A stretch of 64,000 nt of DNA, from contig NZ_MJAK01000001.1 of NCBI RefSeq assembly GCF_001742745.1, positions 372,001 through 436,000 of the forward strand, in the 5' to 3' direction. Made by a program: the position numbers and the translations under genes. The notes below the pieces were generated by a model. The model did no database searches, was not told the DNA's origin, and saw nothing but the letters and a program-made list of their open reading frames with translations. Of this stretch, positions 36,335 to 45,476 are shown piece after piece. Within the stretch, counting starts at the first letter, position 1; every line of letters starts with the position of its first letter. This DNA is from Curtobacterium sp. ER1/6. GTDB taxonomy: Bacteria > Actinomycetota > Actinomycetes > Actinomycetales > Microbacteriaceae.

Positions 36335-36682
36335 TCAGTGCTCGTGACGCGGTTCGCCCTGGGCGTCGCGCACGACCGGCTGGCCCGCCTGCTCCCAGGC
36401 GACCATGCCGCCGGTCAGGTTGACCGCGGGGACCCCGGACTGCTCGAGGGCGGCGACCACCCGGGCCGACCGCGCCCCGGAGTGGCAGACGACGATCGCG
36501 GGCTGGTCGCCCCCGTCGATCTCCTGCCAGCGGGCGACGAGCTCGGACATCGGCACGAGCGTCGCCTCGGGGGCGTGCACCTCGTCCCACTCCCCCTGCT
36601 CGCGGACGTCGAACAGTCGGGCGCCGGCGTCCAGGCGACGCCGCGCCTCGGCGACGTCGACGTCGTGCACCTCGACCGCCAT
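36335..36682 (-). CDS. Rhodanese-like sulfurtransferase
   Basis: 115 residues. A single rhodanese domain with LFDVREQGEWDEVHAPEA and active-site loop VCHSGARSARV (Cys then Arg at +5). It can carry a persulfide. The start shares one base with the secF stop. The position between secF and rel is a chromosomal arrangement without obvious functional link. Confidence 0.88.
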   Translation of the reverse strand: MAVEVHDVDVAEARRRLDAGARLFDVREQGEWDEVHAPEATLVPMSELVARWQEIDGGDQPAIVVCHSGARSARVVAALEQSGVPAVNLTGGMVAWEQAGQPVVRDAQGEPRHEH

Positions 36683-37686
36683 CAGGCGACCTCGGCCGCG
36701 GCGTCGACCTCGCGCTGGCGCTTCTCGGCGGCGCGGGTCTTCTTCGCGTCGGCCTCCTTGACCTTCGGCTCGTTCTCCCGCAGGTGCGCGTACATCGGCG
36801 ACGCGATGAAGATCGTCGAGTAGGTGCCGACGATGATGCCGATGAAGAGCGCGAGCGAGATGTCGCGGAGGGTGCCGGCGCCGAGCACGTACGACCCGAT
36901 GAAGAGGATCGCCGCGACGGGCAGGAGCGCGACCACCGAGGTGTTGATCGAGCGGACGAGCGTCTGGTTCACCGCGAGGTTGACCGACTGCACGAAGGTG
37001 CGGTGCGACTCCTGCGCGGTGTTCTCGCGCACCTTGTCGAACACCACGACGGTGTCGTAGAGCGAGTAGCCGAGGATCGTGAGGAAGCCGATCACCGCGG
37101 CCGGCGTCACCTCGAGCCCGACGATGCCGTAGACACCGGCGGTGATGAGCAGGTCGTGCAGCAGCGCGACCATGGCGGACACCGACATCTTCCAGGTGCG
37201 GAAGTACAGCGCCATGACCACGGCGGCCAGCGCGAGGAAGATCACGAGGCCGCGGATGGCCTGCGCGAGGACGTCCGCACCCCAGGTGGCACCGATGTAG
37301 GTCGAGGCGACCTGGTCGTCGGACACACCGTAGGCCTGCGCGAGCGCGTCCTGCACGTCGCTCGTCTCGCGGTCCGTCAGCTGCTCGGTCTGGACGCGGA
37401 TGCCGTCCTGGCCGACCTGCGAGACGCGCGGGATGCCCTCGGGCACGATCGACTCGACCGTGCGGGTCGCGATGGACTGGTCGAGGTCCTTCGCGTTCGA
37501 GATCGTGAACTCGGAACCACCGGTGAACTCGATGCCGAGGTGGTAGCCGCCGCGGAGCCACGGCACCGCGAGCGAGACCACGATGGCGATGATCGCGACG
37601 AGGTACCAGGTCTTCCGGCGCCCGACGATGTCGTACGAGCGCTTGCCCGTGTAGAGGTCGCTGCCGAACTGGCTGAAGCTGGCCAT
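36682..37686 (-). CDS. secF: Protein translocase subunit SecF
   Basis: 334 residues, six spans. GIEFTGGSEF marks the SecF P1-head start, with the conserved membrane motifs LHDLLITAGVYGIVG and ILGYSLYDTVVVFDKVRENT. With SecD it uses the proton gradient to pull exported chains outward. The start overlaps the secD stop by one base, so the pair is tightly coupled. The C-terminus is a basic/acidic cytoplasmic tail. Confidence 0.95.
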   Translation of the reverse strand: MASFSQFGSDLYTGKRSYDIVGRRKTWYLVAIIAIVVSLAVPWLRGGYHLGIEFTGGSEFTISNAKDLDQSIATRTVESIVPEGIPRVSQVGQDGIRVQTEQLTDRETSDVQDALAQAYGVSDDQVASTYIGATWGADVLAQAIRGLVIFLALAAVVMALYFRTWKMSVSAMVALLHDLLITAGVYGIVGLEVTPAAVIGFLTILGYSLYDTVVVFDKVRENTAQESHRTFVQSVNLAVNQTLVRSINTSVVALLPVAAILFIGSYVLGAGTLRDISLALFIGIIVGTYSTIFIASPMYAHLRENEPKVKEADAKKTRAAEKRQREVDAAAEVA

Positions 37687-39437
37687 CAGTCGTCCTTCCC
37701 GTCCGGCGTCGAGCCGTTGTCGCCGGAGGCCTGCTGGGCCTTCCGCTCTGCGATCGTCTGGCGGCGCTGGGCCTCCCCCGCACTCCGCTGGCGCTTGCCG
37801 TCGACGACCGGTGCACGGAACTGCGCACGGCCGCGGTAGACCGCGCCGAGTGCGGACGGGTCGAGTCCGCTGAACCTGTGCCCCTCGCCGAAGAAGCGGC
37901 TGCGGGCGATGAGCTGCATCATCGGGTGCGTGAAGAGCACGACGACGACGATGTCGATCAGGGTGGTGAGGAGCAGCGTGAATGCGAAGCCCTTCACGTC
38001 GCTGACGGCCAGGATGTAGAGCACGACCGCGGCGAGGAAGTTGATCGAGTCGGACGCCAGGATCGTGCGGAGGGCCCGCCGCCACCCCGCCTCCACGGCG
38101 CTCTCGAGGCCGCGGCCGTCGCGCAGTTCGTCGCGGATGCGCTCGAAGTAGACGATGAACGAGTCCGCGGTGATGCCGATCGCGACGATCAGACCGGCAA
38201 CGCCGGCGAGCGACAGGCGGTAGTCCACCCGCCACGACATGATCGCGATGACCAGGTAGGTCAGCACCGCGGCCACACCGAGCGACAGGACCGTCACGAA
38301 CGCGAGTGCGCGGTACTGGATCACCGAGTAGATGATGACCAGGATCAGACCGATCAGGCCCGCGACGAGGCCGCCGACGAGCTGCGCGGTCCCGAGGGTC
38401 GCCGAGATGTTCTCGTTCGACTGCACCTGGAAGTTGATCGGCAGGGCACCGTACTTGAGCTGGTCGGCGAGGGTCTTCGACGACTCGGCGGTGAAGTTGC
38501 CCGTGATCTGGGCCTTGCCGTTGGTGATCGCGGCGTTCGAGGCGGGGGCGGTGATCACCGTGCCGTCGAGCACGATCGCGAACTGGTTCTGCGGCGGCTG
38601 GAGCTTGACGAGGCGGCTCGTGACGTCGCGGAAGTCGTCCGAGCTCTGCCCGCGGAAGGTCAGGTTGACGGCCCACTGGCCGGTCGTGGCGCCCTGCGAG
38701 TCGGTGGCGAGGCCCGAGGTCGCGTTGCTGATGCCGGAACCGGACACCTCGACGGGGCCGAGGATGTACTTGGCGGCACCGTCCTGGTCGCACGTGACGA
38801 GCGGCTCGTCGTCCGGCGCCGCGGTGACGTCGTCCGGCGCAGCGCAGTTGTAGTTCGTGTACAGGTCCTGCAGCGCCGGGGTCACCTGCGCGAGGTCGCT
38901 GCCGTTGGTCGGCTTCGTGCTCGGGGTGGCGTCGAGCGACGCGGGCGGCGAGTACGGCGTCGGCGAAGCGGTCTTCCCGTCGCTCCCGCCGACCGCCGTG
39001 TTCGTCGCGGCCTCCGTGTAGAGCACCGGGCGGAAGGTCAGCTTCGCCGCGGCCTCGATCCGGTCGATCGTCGCCTTGTCGGGCTTGCCCGGGATCGACA
39101 CGACGATGTTGTTCGTGCCCTGGGTGTTGATCTGGGACTCGGAGACGCCGGTCGCGTTGATGCGCTGGCGGATGATGTTGACCGCCTGGTTCAACTGCTG
39201 CGAGGTGACGGAGCCGCCCTCGGTGTTCTGCGCCGCGAGCGTCAGCTGCGTGCCGCCCTGCAGGTCGAGCGCCAGCTCCGGGACCCAGCTCGCGCCGGCG
39301 AACCACTCGTTGGTGTCGTCCTTGCTGTTGGCGGCGAGCACCGACGCGGCAGTGTTCAGGCCCGCCAGGGCGGCCATGATGATCACCAGCCAGGTGAGCG
39401 AGCGCAACGCCTTCTTGACGGGTGTCGATCGTGCCAC
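37686..39437 (-). CDS. secD: Protein translocase subunit SecD
   Basis: 583 residues from GTG 39435-39437. LALDLQGGTQLTL opens the P1 region, with an expanded low-complexity insertion (TASPTPYSPPASLDATPST) in the extracytoplasmic part. The membrane half holds GLIGLILVIIYSVIQYRALAF and DSFIVYFERIRDELRDG. The Gln/Ser/Gly-rich C-terminus is probably disordered. Partner of SecF downstream and YajC upstream. Confidence 0.94.
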   Translation of the reverse strand: MARSTPVKKALRSLTWLVIIMAALAGLNTAASVLAANSKDDTNEWFAGASWVPELALDLQGGTQLTLAAQNTEGGSVTSQQLNQAVNIIRQRINATGVSESQINTQGTNNIVVSIPGKPDKATIDRIEAAAKLTFRPVLYTEAATNTAVGGSDGKTASPTPYSPPASLDATPSTKPTNGSDLAQVTPALQDLYTNYNCAAPDDVTAAPDDEPLVTCDQDGAAKYILGPVEVSGSGISNATSGLATDSQGATTGQWAVNLTFRGQSSDDFRDVTSRLVKLQPPQNQFAIVLDGTVITAPASNAAITNGKAQITGNFTAESSKTLADQLKYGALPINFQVQSNENISATLGTAQLVGGLVAGLIGLILVIIYSVIQYRALAFVTVLSLGVAAVLTYLVIAIMSWRVDYRLSLAGVAGLIVAIGITADSFIVYFERIRDELRDGRGLESAVEAGWRRALRTILASDSINFLAAVVLYILAVSDVKGFAFTLLLTTLIDIVVVVLFTHPMMQLIARSRFFGEGHRFSGLDPSALGAVYRGRAQFRAPVVDGKRQRSAGEAQRRQTIAERKAQQASGDNGSTPDGKDD

Positions 39438-39531
39438 CGGTCGTCTCGTCTTTCTGTTCAGGACCGACGGCGGCGAGGCCGGCGGCAGGAGGTGTGGTCG
39501 CCGGGTCGGTGGACCCGGCGACCGGGGAGCA

Positions 39532-39927
39532 TCAGTCTTCGGTCTTGCGCTTCGCCGGGTCGACCTCGTCGACACGCTCGCCGTAGACCGGCTCACCGTT
39601 CAGCTCGGCGACCGGCTTCGGGGCGGTGGTCTCGTCGTCGGCCACCACGGTGGTCTCGACGTCGGACGCGTCCTCGTCGACCACGCGCGACAGGGTCTGG
39701 CGGTGCACCGTCACGACCGTGCCGGGAGCGACCTCGACGTCAGCCGTGACCTTATCGTCGTCGACGGACACGAGCGTGCCGTAGAGGCCGAACGAGAGCA
39801 TGACGCGGGAGCCCGGGACCATCTTCGTCTGGAGCTCCGCCTGCTGCTTCTTGCGCTTGCGGCTGCTGTAGAACATGAACGCGGCGAACGCCACGATGAT
39901 GACGATGAGGAAGAGTGATTGGTCCAT
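39532..39927 (-). CDS. yajC: Preprotein translocase subunit YajC
   Basis: 131 residues. One N-terminal span (SLFLIVIIVAFAAFMFYSSRKRKKQQ) is followed by the YajC core (MVPGSRVMLSFGLYGTLVSVDDDKV) and an acidic tail that is longer than usual. It joins SecD and SecF. The gap to the ruvB stop (39928-40104, 177 bp) holds a candidate reverse-strand -10 TAGACT and the palindrome ACCGTACGGT near 40096; no gene is seen. Confidence 0.93.
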   Translation of the reverse strand: MDQSLFLIVIIVAFAAFMFYSSRKRKKQQAELQTKMVPGSRVMLSFGLYGTLVSVDDDKVTADVEVAPGTVVTVHRQTLSRVVDEDASDVETTVVADDETTAPKPVAELNGEPVYGERVDEVDPAKRKTED

Positions 39928-40104
39928 GGGGGCGGTGCCTTCTCTGGTTGCTCGGATCCAGCCGGAGCGGTCGCTGCTCGGCTTCGGGCCGTAGCAGTCT
40001 AGGGCACGGGTGTGTCCGTGATCGGGCAGGTCACCGTGAGCGTCCTGACCGACTGCGAGGACCGGTCCGGCGAAATACCGTGTACCAGCGTACCGTACGG
40101 TCGG

Positions 40105-41133
40105 TCACTCGTCGAACAGGCCGGGCTGTCCGGCGGTGCCGTCCCCCGGGGTCATGCCGAAGTGCCGCCACGCCTGCGGTGCGGCGATCCGGCCGCGCGG
40201 TGTCCGGGTGACGAGGCCGACGCGCACGAGGAACGGCTCGACGACCGACTCGATCGTCTCGGACTCCTCGCCGACGGACACCGCGAGGGTGTTCAGCCCG
40301 ACCGGTCCGCCGTCGAAGCGCGTCAGCATGGTCTCCACGACGGCGCGGTCGAGGCGGTCGAGGCCGAGGTCGTCGACGTCGTAGAGGTCGAGCGCGCCCT
40401 GCACGGCCGCCATGCCGTCCGTCGTGCGGTGCACGAGCGCGAAGTCACGCACCCGTCGCAGCAGGCGGTTCGCGATGCGGGGTGTCCCGCGTGAACGACC
40501 CGCGATCTCCCGGAGCGCGGAGCGGTCGATCGCGAGCTCGAGCAGGTGGGCCGCTCGGATGAGGACCTGCTCGAGTTCGTCCTTCTCGTAGAACTCCAGG
40601 TGGGCGGTGAACCCGAAGCGGTCGCGGAGCGGGTTCGGCAGGAGGCCGGCACGGGTGGTCGCGCCGACGAGGGTGAACGGTGCGAGGTCGAGCGGGATGC
40701 TCGTCGCACCGGCACCCTTGCCGACCATGACGTCGATGCGGAAGTCCTCCATCGCGAGGTAGAGCATCTCCTCCGCCGAACGCGCCATGCGGTGGATCTC
40801 GTCGATGAAGAGGACCTCGCCCGGGACGAGCGACGAGAGCACCGCGGCGAGGTCACCGGCGTGCTGGATCGCCGGTCCGCTCGACATGCGCAGCGGACGG
40901 CCGGACTCGTGCGCGACGATCATCGCGAGCGTCGTCTTGCCGAGCCCGGGCGGACCGGCCATCAGGATGTGGTCCGGGGTCCGCTCCTGCAGCGCGGCGG
41001 CCCGGAGGAGCAGGTCGAGCTGCCCGCGGACCTTCCGCTGCCCGACGAACTCGTCGAGCGACTTCGGGCGGAGCGCCCCCTCGAAGGCGAGTTCCTCCTG
41101 CGACTCGGCGCCCGCGGACGTGATGCCGCTCAC
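40105..41133 (-). CDS. ruvB: Holliday junction branch migration helicase RuvB
   Basis: 342 residues from GTG 41131-41133. Walker [10 protein letters not shown] (~60), Walker B FIDEIHR, and sensor 1 at the [11 protein letters not shown] segment. The C-terminal winged helix contains [16 protein letters not shown] and TPRGR. It drives Holliday junction branch migration as a hexamer loaded by RuvA. It overlaps ruvA by 4 bp. Confidence 0.97.
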   Translation of the reverse strand: MSGITSAGAESQEELAFEGALRPKSLDEFVGQRKVRGQLDLLLRAAALQERTPDHILMAGPPGLGKTTLAMIVAHESGRPLRMSSGPAIQHAGDLAAVLSSLVPGEVLFIDEIHRMARSAEEMLYLAMEDFRIDVMVGKGAGATSIPLDLAPFTLVGATTRAGLLPNPLRDRFGFTAHLEFYEKDELEQVLIRAAHLLELAIDRSALREIAGRSRGTPRIANRLLRRVRDFALVHRTTDGMAAVQGALDLYDVDDLGLDRLDRAVVETMLTRFDGGPVGLNTLAVSVGEESETIESVVEPFLVRVGLVTRTPRGRIAAPQAWRHFGMTPGDGTAGQPGLFDE

Positions 41134-41750
41134 CGACCGGCTCCGGCCGGACGCAGGGTCCCGAGTGCCGCACGGAGCAGGGCCTGGGTCCCCATCGCAG
41201 CCGCACCCGGGTCACCGGCGACGACGGCGTCGACGGCGGACTGCGCCGCGTCCTCGCGCCAGCCGAGCCCGACGAGGGCGGTGACGACGTCGACCGCCGC
41301 GGGGTGGGCCGCGCCCGCGCCGGCAGCGGCGGGGAGGGCGGCCTGCTCGAAGGCGACGAGCTTGCCGGAGAGCGCGACCGTGATGAGCTTCGCGGTCTTC
41401 GGGCCGATGCCGGAGACCTTGCGGAACGCGGCGTCATCCTCGCTCGCGACGGCGTTCGCGACCTGCGCCGGGTCCATGTGGGCGAGGACGCCGAGCGCGG
41501 ACTTCGGGCCGACGCCGGAGACGCTGCGGAGCAGGTCGAACACCTGGAGCGCATCGGTCGACTCGAAGCCGAACAGCTGCTGCTCGTCCTCGCGCACGAT
41601 CATCGCCGTGCGCAGGAAGACCTCGGCGCCGTGCCGAATGGTGAGGGCGTGCGCGGGCGTGACCGTGACGGCGTAGCCCACTCCCCCGACCTCGATCACG
41701 ACGGCCGATCCGGCGACGTCGATGCAGGTTCCCCGGAGGCTCGCGATCAT
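41130..41750 (-). CDS. ruvA: Holliday junction-binding protein RuvA
   Basis: 206 residues. An N-terminal OB fold ([20 protein letters not shown]) is followed by two helix-hairpin-helix motifs ([16 protein letters not shown] and [13 protein letters not shown]) that bind the junction backbone, then a flexible Ala-rich linker and a RuvB-interacting C-terminal helix bundle. It lies in ruvCAB order. Confidence 0.97.
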   Translation of the reverse strand: MIASLRGTCIDVAGSAVVIEVGGVGYAVTVTPAHALTIRHGAEVFLRTAMIVREDEQQLFGFESTDALQVFDLLRSVSGVGPKSALGVLAHMDPAQVANAVASEDDAAFRKVSGIGPKTAKLITVALSGKLVAFEQAALPAAAGAGAAHPAAVDVVTALVGLGWREDAAQSAVDAVVAGDPGAAAMGTQALLRAALGTLRPAGAGR

Positions 41751-41760
41751 GCCCACGAGC

Positions 41761-42384
41761 CTAGGGCCGCCCGCCGACGAAGCCGGACCGCCGCGCGGCC
41801 GCAGCCTCGGCGCGCGCGAGGGGCGTGTCGGCGGTGCCTGCCTGCGCGTCGCGCCACGCACGCTGCGCCGGGGTGAGCGTCGCCGGGCCGGGACCGACCC
41901 GGTCGGGTGATCCGAGCCTCCAGGCATGGCAAACGGCCAGGGCGAGCGCGTCCGCGGCGTCGGCGGGCTTCGGTGCCTCGTCGAGACCGAGCACGCGCGC
42001 GATCATCGTCTGCACCTGCCGCTTGTCCGCGTTGCCGTAGCCGGTGACGGCGGCCTTCACCTCGGACGGCGTGTGCAGACCGACGGGCAGGCCCCGGGCC
42101 GCTGCTGCGTGCAGCGCGAGCCCGGAGGCCTGTGCGGTCCCCATCACGGTCCGGACGTTCGCCTGCGCGAACACCCGCTCGACCGCGACGGCGTCCGGAC
42201 GGTGCTCGTCGATCTCGGCCTCGATGCCCTGCGCGATGCGGAGCAAGCGCTGCTCGAGCGCCATGTCGGCCGGCGTCCGCACGACCGTGACGTGCACCAG
42301 CCGGGCCCGCCGGTTCGGTGCGACCTCGACCACGCCGACGCCGCACCGGGTGAGCCCGGGGTCGACCCCGAGCACCCGGAGCAC
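41761..42384 (-). CDS. ruvC: Holliday junction resolvase RuvC
   Basis: 207 residues from GTG 42382-42384. RNase H-like fold with catalytic acids in [11 protein letters not shown] (Asp), AVERVFAQ (Glu) and the C-terminal [12 protein letters not shown] (Asp). The resolvase cuts two opposing strands of the junction. The start lies 3 bp after the yebC stop, which places yebC-ruvC-ruvA-ruvB in one unit, an arrangement common in actinobacteria. Confidence 0.95.
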   Translation of the reverse strand: MLRVLGVDPGLTRCGVGVVEVAPNRRARLVHVTVVRTPADMALEQRLLRIAQGIEAEIDEHRPDAVAVERVFAQANVRTVMGTAQASGLALHAAAARGLPVGLHTPSEVKAAVTGYGNADKRQVQTMIARVLGLDEAPKPADAADALALAVCHAWRLGSPDRVGPGPATLTPAQRAWRDAQAGTADTPLARAEAAAARRSGFVGGRP

Positions 42385-42387
42385 CGG

Positions 42388-43152
42388 CTAGTCCTCGTCC
42401 TCGTCGAGCTCGGCCTGGACGTCCGCGGGGATGTCGAAGTTGGCGTAGACGTTCTGCACGTCGTCGCTGTCCTCGAGCGCGTCGATCAGCTTGAAGACCT
42501 TGCGGGCGGTGTCCGCGTCGACCGGGACCTTCACGCCGGGCACGAACTCGGCGTCGGCGGAGTCGTAGTCGATGCCGGCGTCCTGCAGCGCGGTGCGGGC
42601 CGCGACGAGGTCGCTCGCCTCGGTGATGACCTCGAAGCCGCCGCCCTGGTCGACGACGTCCTCGACACCCGCGTCGAGGACGGCCGTCATGACGGTGTCC
42701 TCGTCGAGCCCGTCGACCTTCGTCACCGAGATGACGCCCTTGCGCGAGAAGTTGTAGGCGACGCTGCCCGGATCGGCCATGGTGCCGCCGTTGCGGGACA
42801 TCGCCGTCCGGACCTCGGCCGCGGCGCGGTTCTTGTTGTCGGTGAGGCACTCGACGAGCATCGCGACGCCGTTCGGGCCGTAGCCCTCGTACATGATCGT
42901 CGTGTACTCGATCGACTCACCGGTCAGGCCGGCGCCGCGCTTGATGGCACGGTCGATGTTGTCGTTCGGCACCGAGGTCTTCTTGGCCTTCTGCACGGCG
43001 TCGACCAGGGTCGGGTTCCCCGACAGGTCGGCGCCGCCCATCTTGGCGGCCACCTCGATGTTCTTGATGAGCTTGGCGAACGACTTCGCACGACGCTGGT
43101 CGATGACCGCCTTCTTGTGCTTGGTCGTTGCCCACTTGGAATGCCCGGACAC
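42388..43152 (-). CDS. YebC/PmpR-family DNA-binding protein
   Basis: 254 residues. Begins [25 protein letters not shown], the family signature. [27 protein letters not shown] and the MSRNGG region follow. Members bind DNA or assist translation of proline-rich stretches, depending on the paralog; the precise role here is uncertain. It starts the ruv operon. Candidate -10 TAGACT and AAGGAG precede the start. Confidence 0.94.
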   Translation of the reverse strand: MSGHSKWATTKHKKAVIDQRRAKSFAKLIKNIEVAAKMGGADLSGNPTLVDAVQKAKKTSVPNDNIDRAIKRGAGLTGESIEYTTIMYEGYGPNGVAMLVECLTDNKNRAAAEVRTAMSRNGGTMADPGSVAYNFSRKGVISVTKVDGLDEDTVMTAVLDAGVEDVVDQGGGFEVITEASDLVAARTALQDAGIDYDSADAEFVPGVKVPVDADTARKVFKLIDALEDSDDVQNVYANFDIPADVQAELDEDED

Positions 43153-43191
43153 GGTGCTCCTTGGTCTCGCTGAAGATCCGGATCAGTCTAC

Positions 43192-43302
43192 CGGCCGGGA
43201 GGCGCGGATCGCCTCCGCCCCGCTGCCTCCCGCGAAACGCAACGTCGGCGGCACCGCGCAGCGTGATGCCGCTGCGGGGAACCGCCGACGTTGCGTGTTG
43301 CG
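43192..43302. repeat. Compound inverted repeat between pdxT and yebC
   Basis: A GGAGGCG/CGCCTCC pair lies near 43199-43216, with a left arm of the GGGAGGCGCG family. Next comes a second palindrome: CGCAACGTCGGCGG (43238-43251) pairs with 43282-43295, extendable to 43231-43302 with two mismatches. Inside it is a short stem, CGCAGCG (43257-43263) with CGCTGCG (43270-43276). This is likely a terminator or structured repeat. Confidence 0.6.
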
Positions 43303-43314
43303 GGTCGGGAGGAC

Positions 43315-43908
43315 CTAGGCGGAGCGGACCAGGTCGAGGAAGCGCCGGTGGAAGCGGTCCTCGCCGGCGACCTCGGGGTGGAACGCACTCGCGATGACGT
43401 TGTCCTGCTGCACCGCGACCACCTGGCCGTCGGACAACGCGCCGAGCACCTGCACCCCGTCGCCGTGCTGCTCGACCACGGGTGCGCGGATGAACACGGC
43501 GTGCACTGGCGCGTCGCCGAGCGCCGGCATCGGGATGTCGGTCTCGAACGAGTCGTTCTGGCTGCCGAAGGCGTTCCGGCGCACCGTGGTGTCGAGGACG
43601 TCGAGCGTCTGCTGCCCGGGGATGCCCGCGGCGATCCGCGAGGACAGCATGATCATGCCCGCGCACGTGCCGTACGTGGGGAGTCCGCCGCGGATCGCCG
43701 CCGACAGCGGTCCGGCCACGCCGAAGGCGCGCGACAGCTTGTCCATGACGCTCGACTCGCCGCCGGGGATGACGACGCCGTCGAGCGCCGCGATCTCCTC
43801 CGGCCGCCGGAGCGGCACGACGTCCGCGCCGAGCTCCGTCAGCGAGGCGATGTGCTCGCGGAAGTCACCCTGCAGCGCCAGGACCCCGATGCGGGGCCGG
43901 GCGCTCAC
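43315..43908 (-). CDS. pdxT: Pyridoxal 5'-phosphate synthase glutaminase subunit PdxT
   Basis: 197 residues from GTG 43906-43908. [14 protein letters not shown] and [10 protein letters not shown] open the domain. The nucleophile is the Cys of [10 protein letters not shown] and the His-Glu pair is in AFHPEVAGE. It supplies ammonia to PdxS. It overlaps pdxS by 4 bp. Confidence 0.95.
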   Translation of the reverse strand: MSARPRIGVLALQGDFREHIASLTELGADVVPLRRPEEIAALDGVVIPGGESSVMDKLSRAFGVAGPLSAAIRGGLPTYGTCAGMIMLSSRIAAGIPGQQTLDVLDTTVRRNAFGSQNDSFETDIPMPALGDAPVHAVFIRAPVVEQHGDGVQVLGALSDGQVVAVQQDNVIASAFHPEVAGEDRFHRRFLDLVRSA

Positions 43909-44825
43909 CAGCCGCGCTCGGCGAGGCGGTGCGGCGCGGGGACGTCGGCGACGTTGATGCCGACCATCGCCTCGCCCAGCCCGCGGGAGACCTCGGCGAT
44001 GACCTTCGGGTCGTCGTGGAAGGTGACGGCCTTGACGATCGCGGCGGCGCGCTTCGCCGGGTCACCCGACTTGAAGATGCCGGAGCCGACGAACACACCG
44101 TCCGCGCCGAGCTGCATCATCATCGCGGCGTCGGCCGGGGTGGCGACACCGCCGGCGGTGAAGAGCACGACCGGGAGCTTGCCCGTCTGCGCGACCTCCT
44201 TGACGACGTCGAACGGGGCCTGGAGCTCCTTGGCCGCGACGTAGAGCTCGTCCTCCTTGAGGTACCGCAGCGCCGCGATCTCCTTCGAGATGGTGCGGAT
44301 GTGCTTCGTGGCCTCGGACACGTCACCCGTGCCGGCCTCGCCCTTGGAACGGATCATGGCCGCGCCCTCGGTGATGCGGCGGAGCGCCTCGCCCAGGTTG
44401 GTGGCACCGCAGACGAACGGCGTGGTGAAGTTCCACTTGTCGATGTGGTTCACGTAGTCGGCCGGCGAGAGGACCTCGGACTCGTCGATGTAGTCGACAC
44501 CGAGCTCCTGCAGGACCTGCGCCTCGACGAAGTGGCCGATGCGGGCCTTCGCCATGACCGGGATCGACACGGCGGCGATGATCTCCTCGATCATCGACGG
44601 GTCGGACATGCGGGCGACACCGCCCTGCGCGCGGATGTCGGCGGGGACGCGCTCGAGCGCCATGACGGCGGTCGCACCCGCTTCTTCCGCGATGCGGGCC
44701 TGCTCGGCGTCGATGACGTCCATGATGACGCCACCCTTGAGCATCTCCGCGAGGCCGCGCTTGACGCGGTCGGAGCCGGTGATCGAGGTGCCGTTGGTGC
44801 CCGGGGTGCTGGTGCTGTCGCTCAT
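43905..44825 (-). CDS. pdxS: Pyridoxal 5'-phosphate synthase subunit PdxS
   Basis: 306 residues. [22 protein letters not shown] and [20 protein letters not shown] are hallmark segments, and the Schiff-base Lys is in [13 protein letters not shown]. It condenses a pentose phosphate, glyceraldehyde-3-phosphate and ammonia to make PLP directly. A -10-like TAGACT lies 9 nt before the ATG, so the leader would be extremely short. Confidence 0.97.
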   Translation of the reverse strand: MSDSTSTPGTNGTSITGSDRVKRGLAEMLKGGVIMDVIDAEQARIAEEAGATAVMALERVPADIRAQGGVARMSDPSMIEEIIAAVSIPVMAKARIGHFVEAQVLQELGVDYIDESEVLSPADYVNHIDKWNFTTPFVCGATNLGEALRRITEGAAMIRSKGEAGTGDVSEATKHIRTISKEIAALRYLKEDELYVAAKELQAPFDVVKEVAQTGKLPVVLFTAGGVATPADAAMMMQLGADGVFVGSGIFKSGDPAKRAAAIVKAVTFHDDPKVIAEVSRGLGEAMVGINVADVPAPHRLAERGW

Positions 44826-44837
44826 GATGCCGACAGT

Positions 44838-45476
44838 CTAGTCCGCGGCGGGCCAGCCCTCGGCGACGAGTCGACGGGTGTCACCGAGCAGCTGCGACAT
44901 CGACTTCGTCCGCGCGATGATCGGGAAGAAGTTCGAGTCCGACGCCCACCGCGGCACGATGTGCTGGTGCAGGTGCGCGGCCACGCCGGCACCGGCGACC
45001 TCGCCCTGGTTCATCCCGATGTTGAAGCCGTCGCAGTGCGACACCGCCCGCAGGACGCGCATCGCCGTCTGCGTCAGTTCCGCCATCTCGCGGGTCTCCT
45101 CCGGCGTCGCCTCGTCGTAGAGCGGGACGTGCCGGTAGGGGCAGACGAGCAGGTGCCCGTTGTTGTACGGGAAGAGGTTGAGCAGCACGTAGGCGTGCAC
45201 ACCGCGGGCGACGATCAGGCCGTCCTCGTCGGACATGCCCGGTGCGGCGCAGAACGGGCAGTCGTCGTCGTGCCCGCGCCCCACTCCTTCCCGACCGGCG
45301 TCGATGTACGCCATCCGGTGCGGGTTCCAGAGGCGCTGGAAGGCGTCGGGCACGGCGGCGCCGGTCGCGGCGTCGCGGATCACTAACCGCTCGTCGGCGG
45401 GATCGGGGCCGGCCACGTCGACGACGTGACCGGTCCCCGGGACCTGCTCCGGACCTCCCGGCCGTTCCTGGTCCAT
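44838..45476 (-). CDS. HIT-family protein
   Basis: 212 residues. CPFCAAPGMSDEDGLIV marks the zinc knuckle of the Fhit/Ap4A-type branch and AHLHQHIVPRW is the HIT triad. These enzymes cleave or transfer nucleotide phosphates such as diadenosine polyphosphates. The start shares one base with the thrS stop; the pairing of a HIT gene with thrS is common in actinobacteria. Confidence 0.9.
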   Translation of the reverse strand: MDQERPGGPEQVPGTGHVVDVAGPDPADERLVIRDAATGAAVPDAFQRLWNPHRMAYIDAGREGVGRGHDDDCPFCAAPGMSDEDGLIVARGVHAYVLLNLFPYNNGHLLVCPYRHVPLYDEATPEETREMAELTQTAMRVLRAVSHCDGFNIGMNQGEVAGAGVAAHLHQHIVPRWASDSNFFPIIARTKSMSQLLGDTRRLVAEGWPAAD

